Assembly (NCBI RefSeq): GCF_037023145.1
Contig: NZ_CP146091.1
Span: 2,914,001-2,978,000 of the forward strand
Origin: Ralstonia sp. RRA
Lineage (GTDB): Bacteria; Pseudomonadota; Gammaproteobacteria; Burkholderiales; Burkholderiaceae
Direction: 5' to 3'
Length of the DNA stretch: 64,000 nucleotides
Shown: in pieces, positions 38,020 to 47,213 of the stretch
Layout: each line of letters opens with the position of its first letter
Position numbering within the stretch: the stretch's first letter is position 1
Notes under the pieces: generated by a model
Databases searched by the model: none
What the model was told of the DNA's origin: nothing
The model's input: the letters and a program-made list of their open reading frames with translations, nothing else
Program-made: the position numbers and the translations under genes

Positions 38020-40041
38020 ATGGCATCGAACCAACCTGCCCGCCGCCTGCTCACGGCCGCGCTGGGCGCAACCGTGGCCGCCACGCTGACGGCCTGCGGC
38101 GGGGGCAGCGACAGTGCACCCGTCGCCAACCCCGGCGGCACGACCGCGCCGGCCACCAGCGCCAGCAAGAAGGTGCTGGTGGTGGGCGTGGACGGCGCCA
38201 CCTACGCGCAGGTGCAGAGCGCGCTGCTGCAACGCAGCCTGCCGAACCTGGGCGCGCTGTCCGTACTGCCCGCCTCGACCGGCGGCACGCTGGGTACGAC
38301 CACCGCACAACCGCCGCTGGATACGCCGAGCTGGGCCACCGTGCTGTCGGGCACCTGGCAGAACCGCCACGGCGTCACCGACGACACTGTCACCACCCTG
38401 GCCACCCCGAGCGTCTTCAGCTACGCGCGCACCGCCGCCAAGGCCGCTGGCACCACGCAACGCCTGGGCGCGGCCGTCAGCTCAGCGGTCCTGCCTGCGC
38501 TGCTCAAGGCCGATCAACAGGCCGGTATCCTCGATACGCTGGTCGACTGCGCCCAGGTGGACAGCTGCGTCACGCAAAACAGCGTGCGCCTCGTGCAATC
38601 CGGCTATGACGTCGTCTTTGCGCAGTACACCGCACCGGCCGCGGCCGCACTCGCCTCGGGCCTGCAAAGCGATGCGTATGCCGCTGCCCTGAGCAACGTC
38701 GACCAGGCACTCGGCACGCTGCAGGCCGCCATCGCCCAACGCCGCACCGCCAACCCGAACGAGGACTGGCTCGTGGTCGTCACGACCAGCCACGGGCTGG
38801 ATGCCACCGGCGCCACCACCTCGGCGCCCACGCTGGAAAACCGCACCGCATTCATCGCGCTCAACAAGACCGTCAACCCAGTGCTGGGCAAGAACGGCAC
38901 GGCGGCCCCCACGACCGAAGCTGCGCTGGCCGCCCTGCCGAGCGAGGCCGACATCGTGCCGACCGTGTTGGCGCAACTGAACGCTGCGGTGCCGACTACG
39001 GCACACAAGCTCGACGGCGCCGCGCTCACGGCCAGCACGGTGGGCGTGCGCAACCTCCAGAGCACGGTGGGCACCTACAACGCCTCGCTGGTGCTGAACT
39101 GGCAAAACCCGACCACCGCCAGCGGCCCGATCACCGTGCTGCGCGACGGCACGCAAGTCGCCACGCTGCCCGCCACGGCCACGCAGTACACCGACAGCAC
39201 CATCGCCACCGCAAACGGCCTCTACCGCATCAACTACACACTGGTGCGCAACAACGTGCCGGTGTCGATGCTGGCGCAGATCAACTACGTGGCGCCGATA
39301 CCGCTGGCGACGACGCTGACCAACAGCCTGGCGACGTACTACAGCTTCGACCCGCTGCCGCCGACGGATCGCAAGAACAGTTCGACGCTGGGCCCGTGGG
39401 TGGCCGGCACCGACGGCGGCTCGGCCGTGACCGACCCGTTTGGCGGCAAGGCACTGTCGGTCGATTCGCGCATCGATGCCTACAAGCTCACGCAGACTGG
39501 CGCCGACATCGCGCAAAGCCCGCAATTCACCATCGGCTTCTGGTTCAAGTCGGACTGCACGCAGGGCAACGGCACGGGTGAGCCGATCCTCTCCAACAAG
39601 AACTATTACTCCGGCGCCAACCCGGGCATTGCCATCGCCCTGTGGGGTGGCTGCGAGGTGCGCTTCAACCTGGGCAGCGGCGGCAAGCGCGACGACATCC
39701 AGGGCATGAAGTTCAGCGCCAACCAGTGGGCCTACCTGGCCCTGTCGGTGGACACGCAGGCCAAGCTGTTCAGCGCCTACATCCTCGACCCGGTACTGGG
39801 TGTGCAGAAGACCGAAGACCGTGCCATCGCCAACACCGACGTCACCAAACTCAACGGCCTGGCCACCAAGGTCTGGGGCGTGAACGACGACGCCACGCAC
39901 AACTACGTGCCCAACAACCCAGGCGCGCTCAAGGGCGTGATGGCCTACGACGACCTGGCCATGTGGACGCGCCGCCTGACGCTGGACGAACTCAAGTCAA
40001 TCAACGGCTCGCACCAGCCGCTGTCGTCGCTCAATCCTTGA
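38020..40041 (+). CDS. Secreted alkaline-phosphatase-fold phosphoesterase lipoprotein with LamG domain
   Basis: A 673-residue lipoprotein (lipobox LTACGGG, Cys near residue 27). Residues 45-340 resemble the type I phosphodiesterase/nucleotide pyrophosphatase fold: KVLVVGVDGATYAQV (metal Asp), LDTPSWATVLSGTWQNRHGV with the candidate Thr/Ser nucleophile, and TTSHGLDATG. A fibronectin-like segment follows (about 345-430), then a LamG/concanavalin-like domain (about 440-665: LATYYSFDPL, FTIGFWFKSDC, YDDLAMWTRRLTLDEL). The order suggests an enzyme tethered to a carbohydrate- or surface-binding module. First of three genes with the small lipoprotein and phospholipase C. Confidence 0.82.
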   Translation: MASNQPARRLLTAALGATVAATLTACGGGSDSAPVANPGGTTAPATSASKKVLVVGVDGATYAQVQSALLQRSLPNLGALSVLPASTGGTLGTTTAQPPLDTPSWATVLSGTWQNRHGVTDDTVTTLATPSVFSYARTAAKAAGTTQRLGAAVSSAVLPALLKADQQAGILDTLVDCAQVDSCVTQNSVRLVQSGYDVVFAQYTAPAAAALASGLQSDAYAAALSNVDQALGTLQAAIAQRRTANPNEDWLVVVTTSHGLDATGATTSAPTLENRTAFIALNKTVNPVLGKNGTAAPTTEAALAALPSEADIVPTVLAQLNAAVPTTAHKLDGAALTASTVGVRNLQSTVGTYNASLVLNWQNPTTASGPITVLRDGTQVATLPATATQYTDSTIATANGLYRINYTLVRNNVPVSMLAQINYVAPIPLATTLTNSLATYYSFDPLPPTDRKNSSTLGPWVAGTDGGSAVTDPFGGKALSVDSRIDAYKLTQTGADIAQSPQFTIGFWFKSDCTQGNGTGEPILSNKNYYSGANPGIAIALWGGCEVRFNLGSGGKRDDIQGMKFSANQWAYLALSVDTQAKLFSAYILDPVLGVQKTEDRAIANTDVTKLNGLATKVWGVNDDATHNYVPNNPGALKGVMAYDDLAMWTRRLTLDELKSINGSHQPLSSLNP

Positions 40042-40082
40042 TGCCCCTGATCCCCCCACCCTCACCCCGAACGAGACCGCTC

Positions 40083-40280
40083 ATGAAGCCTTTCACCCAC
40101 CATCTTGCGCGGCCGCACTGGCTGGCCGCCATGCTGCTGTGCGCCGCCACCTTGTCGCTGTCGGCCTGCGGCGGCGATTCGAACGACGGCACGCCGGGCA
40201 CCGGCACCCCCGGCACGGCCCAGCCGGATCAGCCCGGCCAACCGCCGGCCAACAAGCCGAACCTGCACTGCGCTCCGTAA
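40083..40280 (+). CDS. Small lipoprotein between phosphoesterase and phospholipase C
   Basis: A 65-residue protein: signal peptide LAAMLLCAATLSLSAC with lipobox Cys near residue 29, then a 36-residue Gly/Pro/Thr/Asp-rich mature part (TPGTGTPGTAQPDQPGQPPA) ending NLHCAP, which carries one further Cys. It is 41 bp after the phosphoesterase and 39 bp before the phospholipase C, so probably in the same transcript. I do not recognise the family. By position it could be a tether or chaperone for either enzyme; nothing in the sequence proves that. Confidence 0.75.
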   Translation: MKPFTHHLARPHWLAAMLLCAATLSLSACGGDSNDGTPGTGTPGTAQPDQPGQPPANKPNLHCAP

Positions 40281-40319
40281 GCCGCACTGCCTCTCCATCG
40301 ACTTGCGTTTGAGACCGAC

Positions 40320-42470
40320 ATGACCTCCAACACCAACAACGGCAGCCGCCGCAACTTCCTCAAACTGGCCAGCACGGGCGCGATTTCCGCCGCCGCGCTG
40401 GCTGCCTTCCCGCCGTCGATCCGCCGCGCGCTGGCCATTCCCGCCAACAACGCGACCGGCACGATGCGCGACATTGAACACGTGGTGATCCTGATGCAGG
40501 AGAACCGCTCGTTCGACAACTACTTCGGCACGCTGCAAGGCGTACGCGGTTTTGGCGATCGCTTCCCGATTCCGCTGGCCGGCGGCCTGAACGTCTGGCA
40601 GCAGACCTACGTGCCAAGCAGTGGCCCGAGCCGCGTGGTACTGCCGTACTACCTGGACAGCAGCGCCGGCAACGCGCAGCGCGTCTCAGGCACACCGCAC
40701 AGCTACCCCGATGCGCAAAACGCGTGGGACCTCGGCCGCATGAGCAAGTGGCCGACCTACAAGCAGACGCAGTCGATGGGCTATTACAAGCAGGCCGAGC
40801 TGGACTTCCAGTTCGCACTGGCCAACGCCTTCACGCTGTGCGACGCATACCACTGCGGCTTCCACGGCGGCACCAACACCAACCGCCTGTTCCACTGGAC
40901 GGGCACCAATGACCCGACCGGTGCAGCCGGTGGCCCCGTCATCGACAACAGCGGCGACCACCTCGACGCCGGCGTCACCTACAACTGGACGACCTACCCC
41001 GAACGCCTGCAAACCGCCGGCGTGTCGTGGAAGGTCTACCAGAACATGCCGGACAACTTCACCGACAACCCGCTCGCCGGCTTCAAAGCCTACCGCGACG
41101 CCAACGCCGCGCGCGGCAACCTGAAGGACGGCAGCCCGTTCCCGCCGTACACCCCGGCCGATGAGACGATCAGCCCGCTGATCAAGGGCGTCGGCAACAC
41201 CATGCCCGACGGCGGTTTCCTGCAATCGCTCAAGGACGACATCGCCGCAGGTCTTCTGCCGCAGGTGTCGTGGATCGTCGCGCCGGCCACCTACTCCGAA
41301 CACCCCGGACCGTCGAGCCCCGTGCAGGGCGCGTGGTACACGCAGGAAGTGCTCAACGCGCTGACCGCCAACCCGGCCGTGTGGAGCAAGACCGTACTCA
41401 TCGTCAACTTTGACGAAAACGACGGCTTCTTCGACCATGTGCCGCCGCCTGCCGCTCCGGCCTATGACAACGGCGTGCTGGCTGGCAAATCGACTGTGAG
41501 CACCACCGGCGAGTACCACACCGACAAGAATCCGTACGGCCCCGGTCCGCGCGTACCGATGTACATCATCTCGCCGTGGAGCCGTGGTGGCTGGGTCAAC
41601 TCGCAAGCGTTCGACCACACTTCGGTGCTGCGCTTCCTAGAACTGCGCTTCAACGTCAAGGAACCGAACATCAGCGCGTACCGCCGCGCCGTACTGGGCG
41701 ACCTGACCAGCGCCTTCAACTTCGTCAACCCGAACAACGAAACGCTGCCGACGCTGCCTAGCCGCGACAAGGCGACGGCCGATTCGATCCGCACCGCGCA
41801 AGGGTTGAAGCCGCAGGTGCCGGTGCCCTCCGTGGCCGCACAGCAACTGCCCGTGCAAGCCACCGGCACGCGCCCCTCGCGCGCCCTGCCGTACGAGCTG
41901 CACGTCAGCGCGCGTGAAGACGCCACCAACCGCGCCCTGCGCCTGATCTTCAGCAACACCGGCACGGCCGCCGCCGTGTTCCACGTGTACGACCGCCTGC
42001 ATCTGGACCGCGTGCCACGCCGCTACGCCGTCGAACCCGGCAAGATGCTCGACGACGCATGGGATGTCTACACCGCTGACAAGGGCAAGTACGACCTGTG
42101 GGTGCTCGGCCCCAACGGTTTCCACCGCGCGTTCTCGGGCGACGTGAGTGCCGTCTCGGCCGCAGGTTCGAGCGCACCGGAAATCCGCGTGTGCTACGAC
42201 CTGGCCAACGCCGAGGTCTACGTGACGATGATGAACACCGGCACTACCGGCTGCACCTTCACCGTCAAGCCCAACGCGTACCGCACCGACGGCCCGTGGA
42301 CGTACGACATCCCCGCCGGCAAGCAGCTCGACCAGCATTGGCCGATCGCGCGCCAGGGCAACTGGTACGACTTCACGGTGACGGTGCCGCAGGGCGGCTT
42401 CACGCGGCGCTTTGCCGGCCGCATGGAAACCGGCAAGGACAGCGTGTCCGACCCGGCCATGGGCACCTAA
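40320..42470 (+). CDS. Phosphocholine-type phospholipase C, Tat-exported
   Basis: A 716-residue enzyme of the PlcN/PlcH (acid-phosphatase-like phosphoesterase) family. It begins with a twin-arginine signal (SRRNFLKLASTGAISAAALA). The catalytic part opens with HVVILMQENRSFDNYFGTL near 54 and includes HCGFHGGTNTNRL, VNFDENDGFFDHVPPP near 361 and SPWSRGGWVNSQAFDHTSV near 417. Two C-terminal beta domains (about 510-700) are the DUF756 repeats of this family. It cleaves phosphatidylcholine or sphingomyelin, releasing phosphocholine. Haemolytic status cannot be told. Terminator follows. Confidence 0.93.
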   Translation: MTSNTNNGSRRNFLKLASTGAISAAALAAFPPSIRRALAIPANNATGTMRDIEHVVILMQENRSFDNYFGTLQGVRGFGDRFPIPLAGGLNVWQQTYVPSSGPSRVVLPYYLDSSAGNAQRVSGTPHSYPDAQNAWDLGRMSKWPTYKQTQSMGYYKQAELDFQFALANAFTLCDAYHCGFHGGTNTNRLFHWTGTNDPTGAAGGPVIDNSGDHLDAGVTYNWTTYPERLQTAGVSWKVYQNMPDNFTDNPLAGFKAYRDANAARGNLKDGSPFPPYTPADETISPLIKGVGNTMPDGGFLQSLKDDIAAGLLPQVSWIVAPATYSEHPGPSSPVQGAWYTQEVLNALTANPAVWSKTVLIVNFDENDGFFDHVPPPAAPAYDNGVLAGKSTVSTTGEYHTDKNPYGPGPRVPMYIISPWSRGGWVNSQAFDHTSVLRFLELRFNVKEPNISAYRRAVLGDLTSAFNFVNPNNETLPTLPSRDKATADSIRTAQGLKPQVPVPSVAAQQLPVQATGTRPSRALPYELHVSAREDATNRALRLIFSNTGTAAAVFHVYDRLHLDRVPRRYAVEPGKMLDDAWDVYTADKGKYDLWVLGPNGFHRAFSGDVSAVSAAGSSAPEIRVCYDLANAEVYVTMMNTGTTGCTFTVKPNAYRTDGPWTYDIPAGKQLDQHWPIARQGNWYDFTVTVPQGGFTRRFAGRMETGKDSVSDPAMGT

Positions 42471-42513
42471 GACGGTGAACTAAACGCTAGAAATATCCGC
42501 AGGGAAGAGAACG

Positions 42514-42550
42514 CGGGCGGCCTTCGCAAGGGGCCGCCCGTTTCTATTTC
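42514..42550 (+). terminator. Terminator after phospholipase C
   Basis: CGGGCGGCC/GGCCGCCCG (42514-42522/42532-42540) followed by TTTCTATTTC. It just touches the end of the convergent ampD gene. Confidence 0.7.
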
Positions 42551-43151
42551 AAAGCGCGTGTTGATACGGAAACAGCGCCGCGTTGAAGCCACCAAGCGCA
42601 CGCAGATGCGCCCAGTCGAAGCACGGTCCTGGATCGGTCTTGCGGCCCGGTGCGATGTCCGAATGCCCGGCAATCGCCGCAATCGGATACGCCGCGCAGA
42701 TCGCCCGCACGAGTGACGCCGTGGTGGCGTACTGCTCGGGCGTGAAGGGCAGATCATCCGTGCCCTCGATCTCGATGCCGACGGAGAAATCGTTGCAGCG
42801 CGTACGGCCGAAAAAATCCGACGCGCCGGCATGCCATGCGCGCGCACCACACGGCGCGAACTGCACACACTCGCCCGTACGGCGCACGAAGAAATGCGCC
42901 GACACGCGCACGCCGCGCAACTGATCGAAGTACGGGTGCGCGTCGCAGTCGAGCGTGTTGGTGAAGAAGTCGAGCACGTCGTCCGTGCCGAAATCGGTCG
43001 CGGACTGCGCGGGCGGCAGGCTGATGTTGTGCAGCACGATCAAGTCGATCGGCATGCCTTCCGGCCGCTCGTCGATATTGGGTGACGGATGGCGGCGGAC
43101 GCCTTCCACCCAGCCAGCGGCATCGACGCGCAAGGCGTTGTGATCAGGCAT
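42549..43151 (-). CDS. ampD: 1,6-anhydro-N-acetylmuramyl-L-alanine amidase
   Basis: A 200-residue cytoplasmic zinc amidase of murein recycling. LIVLHNISLPP near 37 (first zinc His), RVSAHFFVRRTGECVQF near 85, FSVGIEIEGTDD near 122 and AIAGHSDIAPGRKTDPGPCF near 159 give the full AmpD zinc/catalytic set. It releases the peptide that Mpl re-ligates; loss typically induces AmpC beta-lactamase in other species, though no ampC is here. Its start overlaps the end of pilR by eight bases. Confidence 0.95.
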   Translation of the reverse strand: MPDHNALRVDAAGWVEGVRRHPSPNIDERPEGMPIDLIVLHNISLPPAQSATDFGTDDVLDFFTNTLDCDAHPYFDQLRGVRVSAHFFVRRTGECVQFAPCGARAWHAGASDFFGRTRCNDFSVGIEIEGTDDLPFTPEQYATTASLVRAICAAYPIAAIAGHSDIAPGRKTDPGPCFDWAHLRALGGFNAALFPYQHAL

Positions 43152-44778
43152 CGCCGTTCAGGCCGTTGCCAGCGACTTCACCCAAGCTGCCAGCCGCTTC
43201 GATGTCACGCGGGTCACGGATGCCGAGTTGCTGCATGCGATAGCGCAACTGACGGAACGACAGGCCAAGCAGCTTGGCCGCCGCCGTGCGGTTGAAGCCG
43301 GTCTGGTCCAGCGCGGCCAGGATCACGCTGCGCTCGACCGACTCCAGATACGCCGGCAAGTCGATCGGCAGGGCGACGTTCGGCAGCGACGGTTCCGTTG
43401 CTGCGGAAGCAGGCGCGGGCTCAGCGGGCTGTGCCATCGGCTGCGGCATGCCGATCGGACTCGGCACGGGCGCCGGCATATAGACGGCATCGGGCCAGCC
43501 CGTCACGGGCGGCGGCGCCATCGTGTGACCACTCTGCAGACCTTGCGCGGCGGCCTGTGCCTCACGCGTACGGTGGAACAGCGGCGAGCGCTCGATCTCG
43601 GCGCCGAGCGCGCCCAGATCATCCACGTCGATCGATTCGCCTTCGGCAAACGCATACGCGCGCTCGAGCAGGTTCTCCAGCTCACGCACGTTGCCCGGAA
43701 ACGGATACGCGCACAGTTGCTGCAGCGCCGGACGCGTCAGGCGCTTGGGGCGCGGATCGCCGTAGCGGTTGGCAAGCTGCTCCAGCAACACGCCGGCCAG
43801 CACGGGCACGTCTTCACCGCGCTCGCGCAGCGTGGGCATGCGCAGTTCCAGCACGTTCAGGCGGTAGAACAAGTCTTCGCGGAAGCGGCCGGCGGCCACC
43901 AAGCGCGCCAGATTCTGGTGGCTCGCGCACACCACACGCACATCGACCGGGTCTTCACGGCTCTCGCCGATTTTGCGCACGCGGCGTTCCTGCAGCGCGC
44001 GCAGCAATTTCACCTGCATGGTCAACGGAAGGTCGGCCACTTCATCCAGCATGAGGGTGCCGCCGTTGGCCGCCTGGAAGAAGCCCTGGCGGTCGCTGTC
44101 GGCACCGGTGAAGGCGCCCTTCACGTAGCCGAAGAACTCGGCTTCCATCAGGTTCTCGGGAATCGCCCCGCAGTTCACGGCCACGAACGGCCGCGACGCA
44201 CGCGCCGACAGCGCATGGATGGCGCGTGCCGCACGCTCCTTGCCGCTGCCCGACTCCCCGCTGATGACCACCGGCGCCATGCTGCGCGCCAGCCGCATCA
44301 GCGAGCGGCGCACCTCCTGCATGGCGGCGGAGTGCCCAGGCAGCAAGTCGTTGGTGCGCTCGGCCAAATCGGAGCTGCCCGGGTCGGGATCGCGCTGCTG
44401 GCGACCCAGCGCGTTGAGCACGAGGCTGCGCAGCTGATCGAGCGAGAGCGGCTTGGCAATGTAGTCGAACGCGCCAGCCTTGAGCGCTTCCACGGCGTTC
44501 TCGGCGCTGCCGTAGGCGGTGATGACGGCCACCGGCGTGCGATCCGCCGTGGCCGAGAGCTGGCGCACAAGTTCGATGCCCAGGCCATCACCCAGGCGCA
44601 TGTCGGTCAGCACCAGTGCAAAGCGCTGGCGGGACAAGGCCTCGCGCGCTTCGGCCAATCCGCTGGCGAGCACCACGTCGTGCCCCATGCGGCGCAAGGA
44701 GATTTCCAACAGCTCGCGCAGGTCGGCTTCGTCATCAACGACGAGAATGGGTTCGCGAACGATGGCGACTTTGGACAT
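43144..44778 (-). CDS. pilR: Sigma-54-dependent response regulator of type IV pili (PilR-like)
   Basis: A 544-residue NtrC-type activator: receiver domain 8-125 (ILVVDDEADLRELLEI, phospho-Asp in LVLTDMRLGDG near 58, Lys in AKPLSLDQ near 108), AAA+ domain 145-390 (ISGESGSGKERAARAI Walker A; GAFTGADSDRQGF sigma-54 contact; GGTLMLDEVADLP Walker B) and a C-terminal Fis-type helix-turn-helix (LDQTGFNRTAAAKLLGLSFR near 485). A Pro/Ala linker separates the last two. The pair with the sensor directly upstream, 27 bp away, is the pilSR arrangement that drives pilA in related bacteria. pilB and pilC lie at 61.7-64 kb. Confidence 0.92.
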   Translation of the reverse strand: MSKVAIVREPILVVDDEADLRELLEISLRRMGHDVVLASGLAEAREALSRQRFALVLTDMRLGDGLGIELVRQLSATADRTPVAVITAYGSAENAVEALKAGAFDYIAKPLSLDQLRSLVLNALGRQQRDPDPGSSDLAERTNDLLPGHSAAMQEVRRSLMRLARSMAPVVISGESGSGKERAARAIHALSARASRPFVAVNCGAIPENLMEAEFFGYVKGAFTGADSDRQGFFQAANGGTLMLDEVADLPLTMQVKLLRALQERRVRKIGESREDPVDVRVVCASHQNLARLVAAGRFREDLFYRLNVLELRMPTLRERGEDVPVLAGVLLEQLANRYGDPRPKRLTRPALQQLCAYPFPGNVRELENLLERAYAFAEGESIDVDDLGALGAEIERSPLFHRTREAQAAAQGLQSGHTMAPPPVTGWPDAVYMPAPVPSPIGMPQPMAQPAEPAPASAATEPSLPNVALPIDLPAYLESVERSVILAALDQTGFNRTAAAKLLGLSFRQLRYRMQQLGIRDPRDIEAAGSLGEVAGNGLNGDA

Positions 44779-44805
44779 GGATCAGCGGAGAAGTCGGCCG
44801 GCGGA

Positions 44806-46902
44806 TCATTCCGCAGTCAGCACGGCAGGTTGGTCAAACATCAGGGTGATGACGAAGGCGCGACGCGGCAATGTGTCGCGCGCCTCCATGGTCAACGCTC
44901 CGGTGCGATCGAGCAAGGATTCCAGCGCGATGGCGCCGTATCGGATCTGTGCATCGTTGGCGCTGCACAACTCGCGCGCCATGTAGAGGCCCAGGCCTGT
45001 GCCTTGCGCGTCATTCGTGAAGAACGGCTCGAACAGGCTGCGCTGCTGCTCGGTGGGCACTTCGGGGCCGTCATTCCAGATCACGAGTTCGGCGTGGGTC
45101 TCATCCAGTGCATAGGCGGCCAGCAGGATCGAGCCCGGCACGTGCCGGCAATAGCGCAGCGCGTTGTCGAGCATGTTGCCGACCACCTGCTGCAGCTGCG
45201 CCGGGTCAAACATCACAGGCTTGTCCAGATCCACCGCCACGCGCACGAGATTGGGGTTGATCTCGGTCGCTTCGCCCGCGCGACGCAAGGCTTCCGCGCG
45301 CCAACGCTCCACCACTTCGGGCAACACCTGCGCGAGCTGTACGCGCACACGCTCGCCGCGCGGCCGGCGCGACAGCATCAGCACGTCGGCGACCACCTGA
45401 TCGAGCCGGCGCACGTTGTCACGGATGATACGCAGCAGGCGCGTTTCCACGCCGGAGCCTGGGTGGGTGCCTACCGAGCGCGCATGCTCCCCCTCGCCCG
45501 GATCGTCCAGCAGTTCAGCGGCCTGGCTGATCGCCGCCAGCGGATTGCGGATCTGGTGCGCGACGCTCGCCACCAGCCGGCCCATCGAGGCGAGCTTTTC
45601 CTGCTGCGCCTGCTCAGCCACGCGCTCCCAGCTTTCCACGTGGACCAGCACGGTGTCGTGCAGCTCGTGCCGCAGGAAGGCTTCGTCGTCGGCCGACCAG
45701 CCTTGCGTTGCCGCTTCGGCCGGCTGGTTGCGCAGGCGCATCATCTCGCCAACCTCCCCAGGCAGCCCCAGGCCGATGGAGCTGACGAGGCTATCCATAT
45801 AGACACTACGCAGATTGGCGAGGCTCGGCAGAATGAAGCGCAGGCGCAAGCGGGCATGCAGCGTCCGCCGACCGCCCGGAGCAACCGGCAGCAGATCGAG
45901 GATGCGCGGCGCATCGTCGTCGCCCGAGACGTCACCGGCACCAGGATGGCGGCTCTTGCGGCGCAGCCATTGACGCAGCGTTTCAAGCAACGGACGCAGG
46001 TGCGGCACGTCCTTCAGGTCGAACAGCATCGCGCCGCTATTCACGAAGGCGTTCTGCGGCACGCCCAGCAGCATGGCTGCCGCCGGGTTGGCGGCCACCA
46101 CACGGCCATCGGCGCGTACGAGCATCACGCCGTCCTGCATGTCATAGACCATCAGGCGGTTGACCAACTGCTGCAGGCGCAGCTCGCGCTCGCGCGCCAT
46201 GGTCAGGCGCTCCTGCGCAATCTGCCGGTGCGACAGGCCGTACATCATCGACGCGGCCATCATGTAGACGAGGCCGTACAGCCCCGCCGAAGCCAACCCA
46301 GGCGCGATCACCCCATCGCCCAGCATCTGCAGGAACGGATCGGCCAGCACCACCATCGACGCCACCGCCGCCGTGAACAGCGCGAACAGCAGGCTGGTCA
46401 GCGCACCAGCAGCCAGCACCGGCATCAGGAACACCATCGCCACACTCGCCGACAGACGCGACAGCGCGGCATACGCCAGCCCCAGGAACAGTAGGTCGAG
46501 CACCACGTCCAGCCGTACGCGGAACTGGAAACGCGAGCGCCACCATCCGGCCGCAGCCAGAATGAACAGGGCCACGGCCAAGTACGGCAGCACCAGGCTG
46601 AGCAACGCTTCGCTGTTGGGCAACCCCGCCGTTTCGTTGTGCTCGCGCGGCACCATCACGAACAGCAGCAGCACCAGCGCCACGGCCGCACGGCTGAAGG
46701 CGAAATAGCGCAGCAGACGCCACTGGAATTCAGGGGGATCCGGCTCGAGCCAGACCGAGCGCAATGCACGCCACGCATTCAGGCGTGAGAGCAGCGTGCG
46801 GAAGCCAGACCGGGTGGAAACGTTGGGTGCCGCGTCCGGAGCAACGGGCTTGGACTGCATGTCAGGCCGCACCTCAGGCCGCGAACCAGACACCTCGGGC
46901 AT
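44806..46902 (-). CDS. pilS: Sensor histidine kinase PilS-like
   Basis: A 698-residue inner-membrane kinase: six membrane helices at about 65-260, a PAS-like domain near 290-400, phospho-acceptor His in ASVAHQIRNPLAAISQAAEL near 474, and an HATPase domain with DNALRYC and GTGLGLYMAREL. It would phosphorylate PilR. ATG at 46902 overlaps the stop of the upstream gene (TGATG), implying coupling; an ATG at 46860 preceded by GAGGTG is a real alternative that would remove 14 residues. The signal sensed by PilS (pilin in the membrane in Pseudomonas) is inferred, not visible. Confidence 0.9.
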   Translation of the reverse strand: MPEVSGSRPEVRPDMQSKPVAPDAAPNVSTRSGFRTLLSRLNAWRALRSVWLEPDPPEFQWRLLRYFAFSRAAVALVLLLFVMVPREHNETAGLPNSEALLSLVLPYLAVALFILAAAGWWRSRFQFRVRLDVVLDLLFLGLAYAALSRLSASVAMVFLMPVLAAGALTSLLFALFTAAVASMVVLADPFLQMLGDGVIAPGLASAGLYGLVYMMAASMMYGLSHRQIAQERLTMARERELRLQQLVNRLMVYDMQDGVMLVRADGRVVAANPAAAMLLGVPQNAFVNSGAMLFDLKDVPHLRPLLETLRQWLRRKSRHPGAGDVSGDDDAPRILDLLPVAPGGRRTLHARLRLRFILPSLANLRSVYMDSLVSSIGLGLPGEVGEMMRLRNQPAEAATQGWSADDEAFLRHELHDTVLVHVESWERVAEQAQQEKLASMGRLVASVAHQIRNPLAAISQAAELLDDPGEGEHARSVGTHPGSGVETRLLRIIRDNVRRLDQVVADVLMLSRRPRGERVRVQLAQVLPEVVERWRAEALRRAGEATEINPNLVRVAVDLDKPVMFDPAQLQQVVGNMLDNALRYCRHVPGSILLAAYALDETHAELVIWNDGPEVPTEQQRSLFEPFFTNDAQGTGLGLYMARELCSANDAQIRYGAIALESLLDRTGALTMEARDTLPRRAFVITLMFDQPAVLTAE

Positions 46903-47165
46903 CACGCGCCGCCCCGGTCGGCGTGTTCCGGGCAGCGATAGCGGCCACCGGGCAGTGCCACCATGCTGGTGCGCGGGGCATGCACGCCGCACACAGCGCA
47001 CTGCTCGATCGGCTGGGAAGCAGCGCGTTCAGCGGCACGCTTGGCGCCGCCCTGCGATGACGCCTGCCCAGGCGCCTCCGATGAACGCGACGGACGCGTC
47101 CCCAAGCGGCTCAGCCACCATAAACCGGCGAGCAGCATCAGGATCAGCAGGACAGGACGGGCCAT
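46902..47165 (-). CDS. PP0621-family small zinc-ribbon-like membrane protein
   Basis: An 87-residue protein with an N-terminal helix (VLLILMLLAGLWWLSRL), a basic polar stretch, and a C-terminal Cys-rich knuckle: QCAVCGVHAPRTS followed by GGRYRCPEHA, suggesting metal binding. Proteins of this type sit beside pilSR in several beta- and gammaproteobacteria. Role unknown. Confidence 0.85.
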   Translation of the reverse strand: MARPVLLILMLLAGLWWLSRLGTRPSRSSEAPGQASSQGGAKRAAERAASQPIEQCAVCGVHAPRTSMVALPGGRYRCPEHADRGGA

Positions 47166-47213
47166 GGAAGTGAAAACGACTGCGAAAGAGAAACAGGAGG
47201 AGCCAAGAACGCG

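Noticed and set aside
38482-39900. 472-residue minus-strand frame opposite the phosphoesterase
   Set aside because: Shadow frame; the plus strand has lipobox, catalytic motifs and a LamG domain.
43228-46494. 1088-residue open frame on the plus strand opposite pilR and pilS
   Set aside because: It spans two real genes on the other strand and has no ribosome site, domain or normal hydrophobic pattern.
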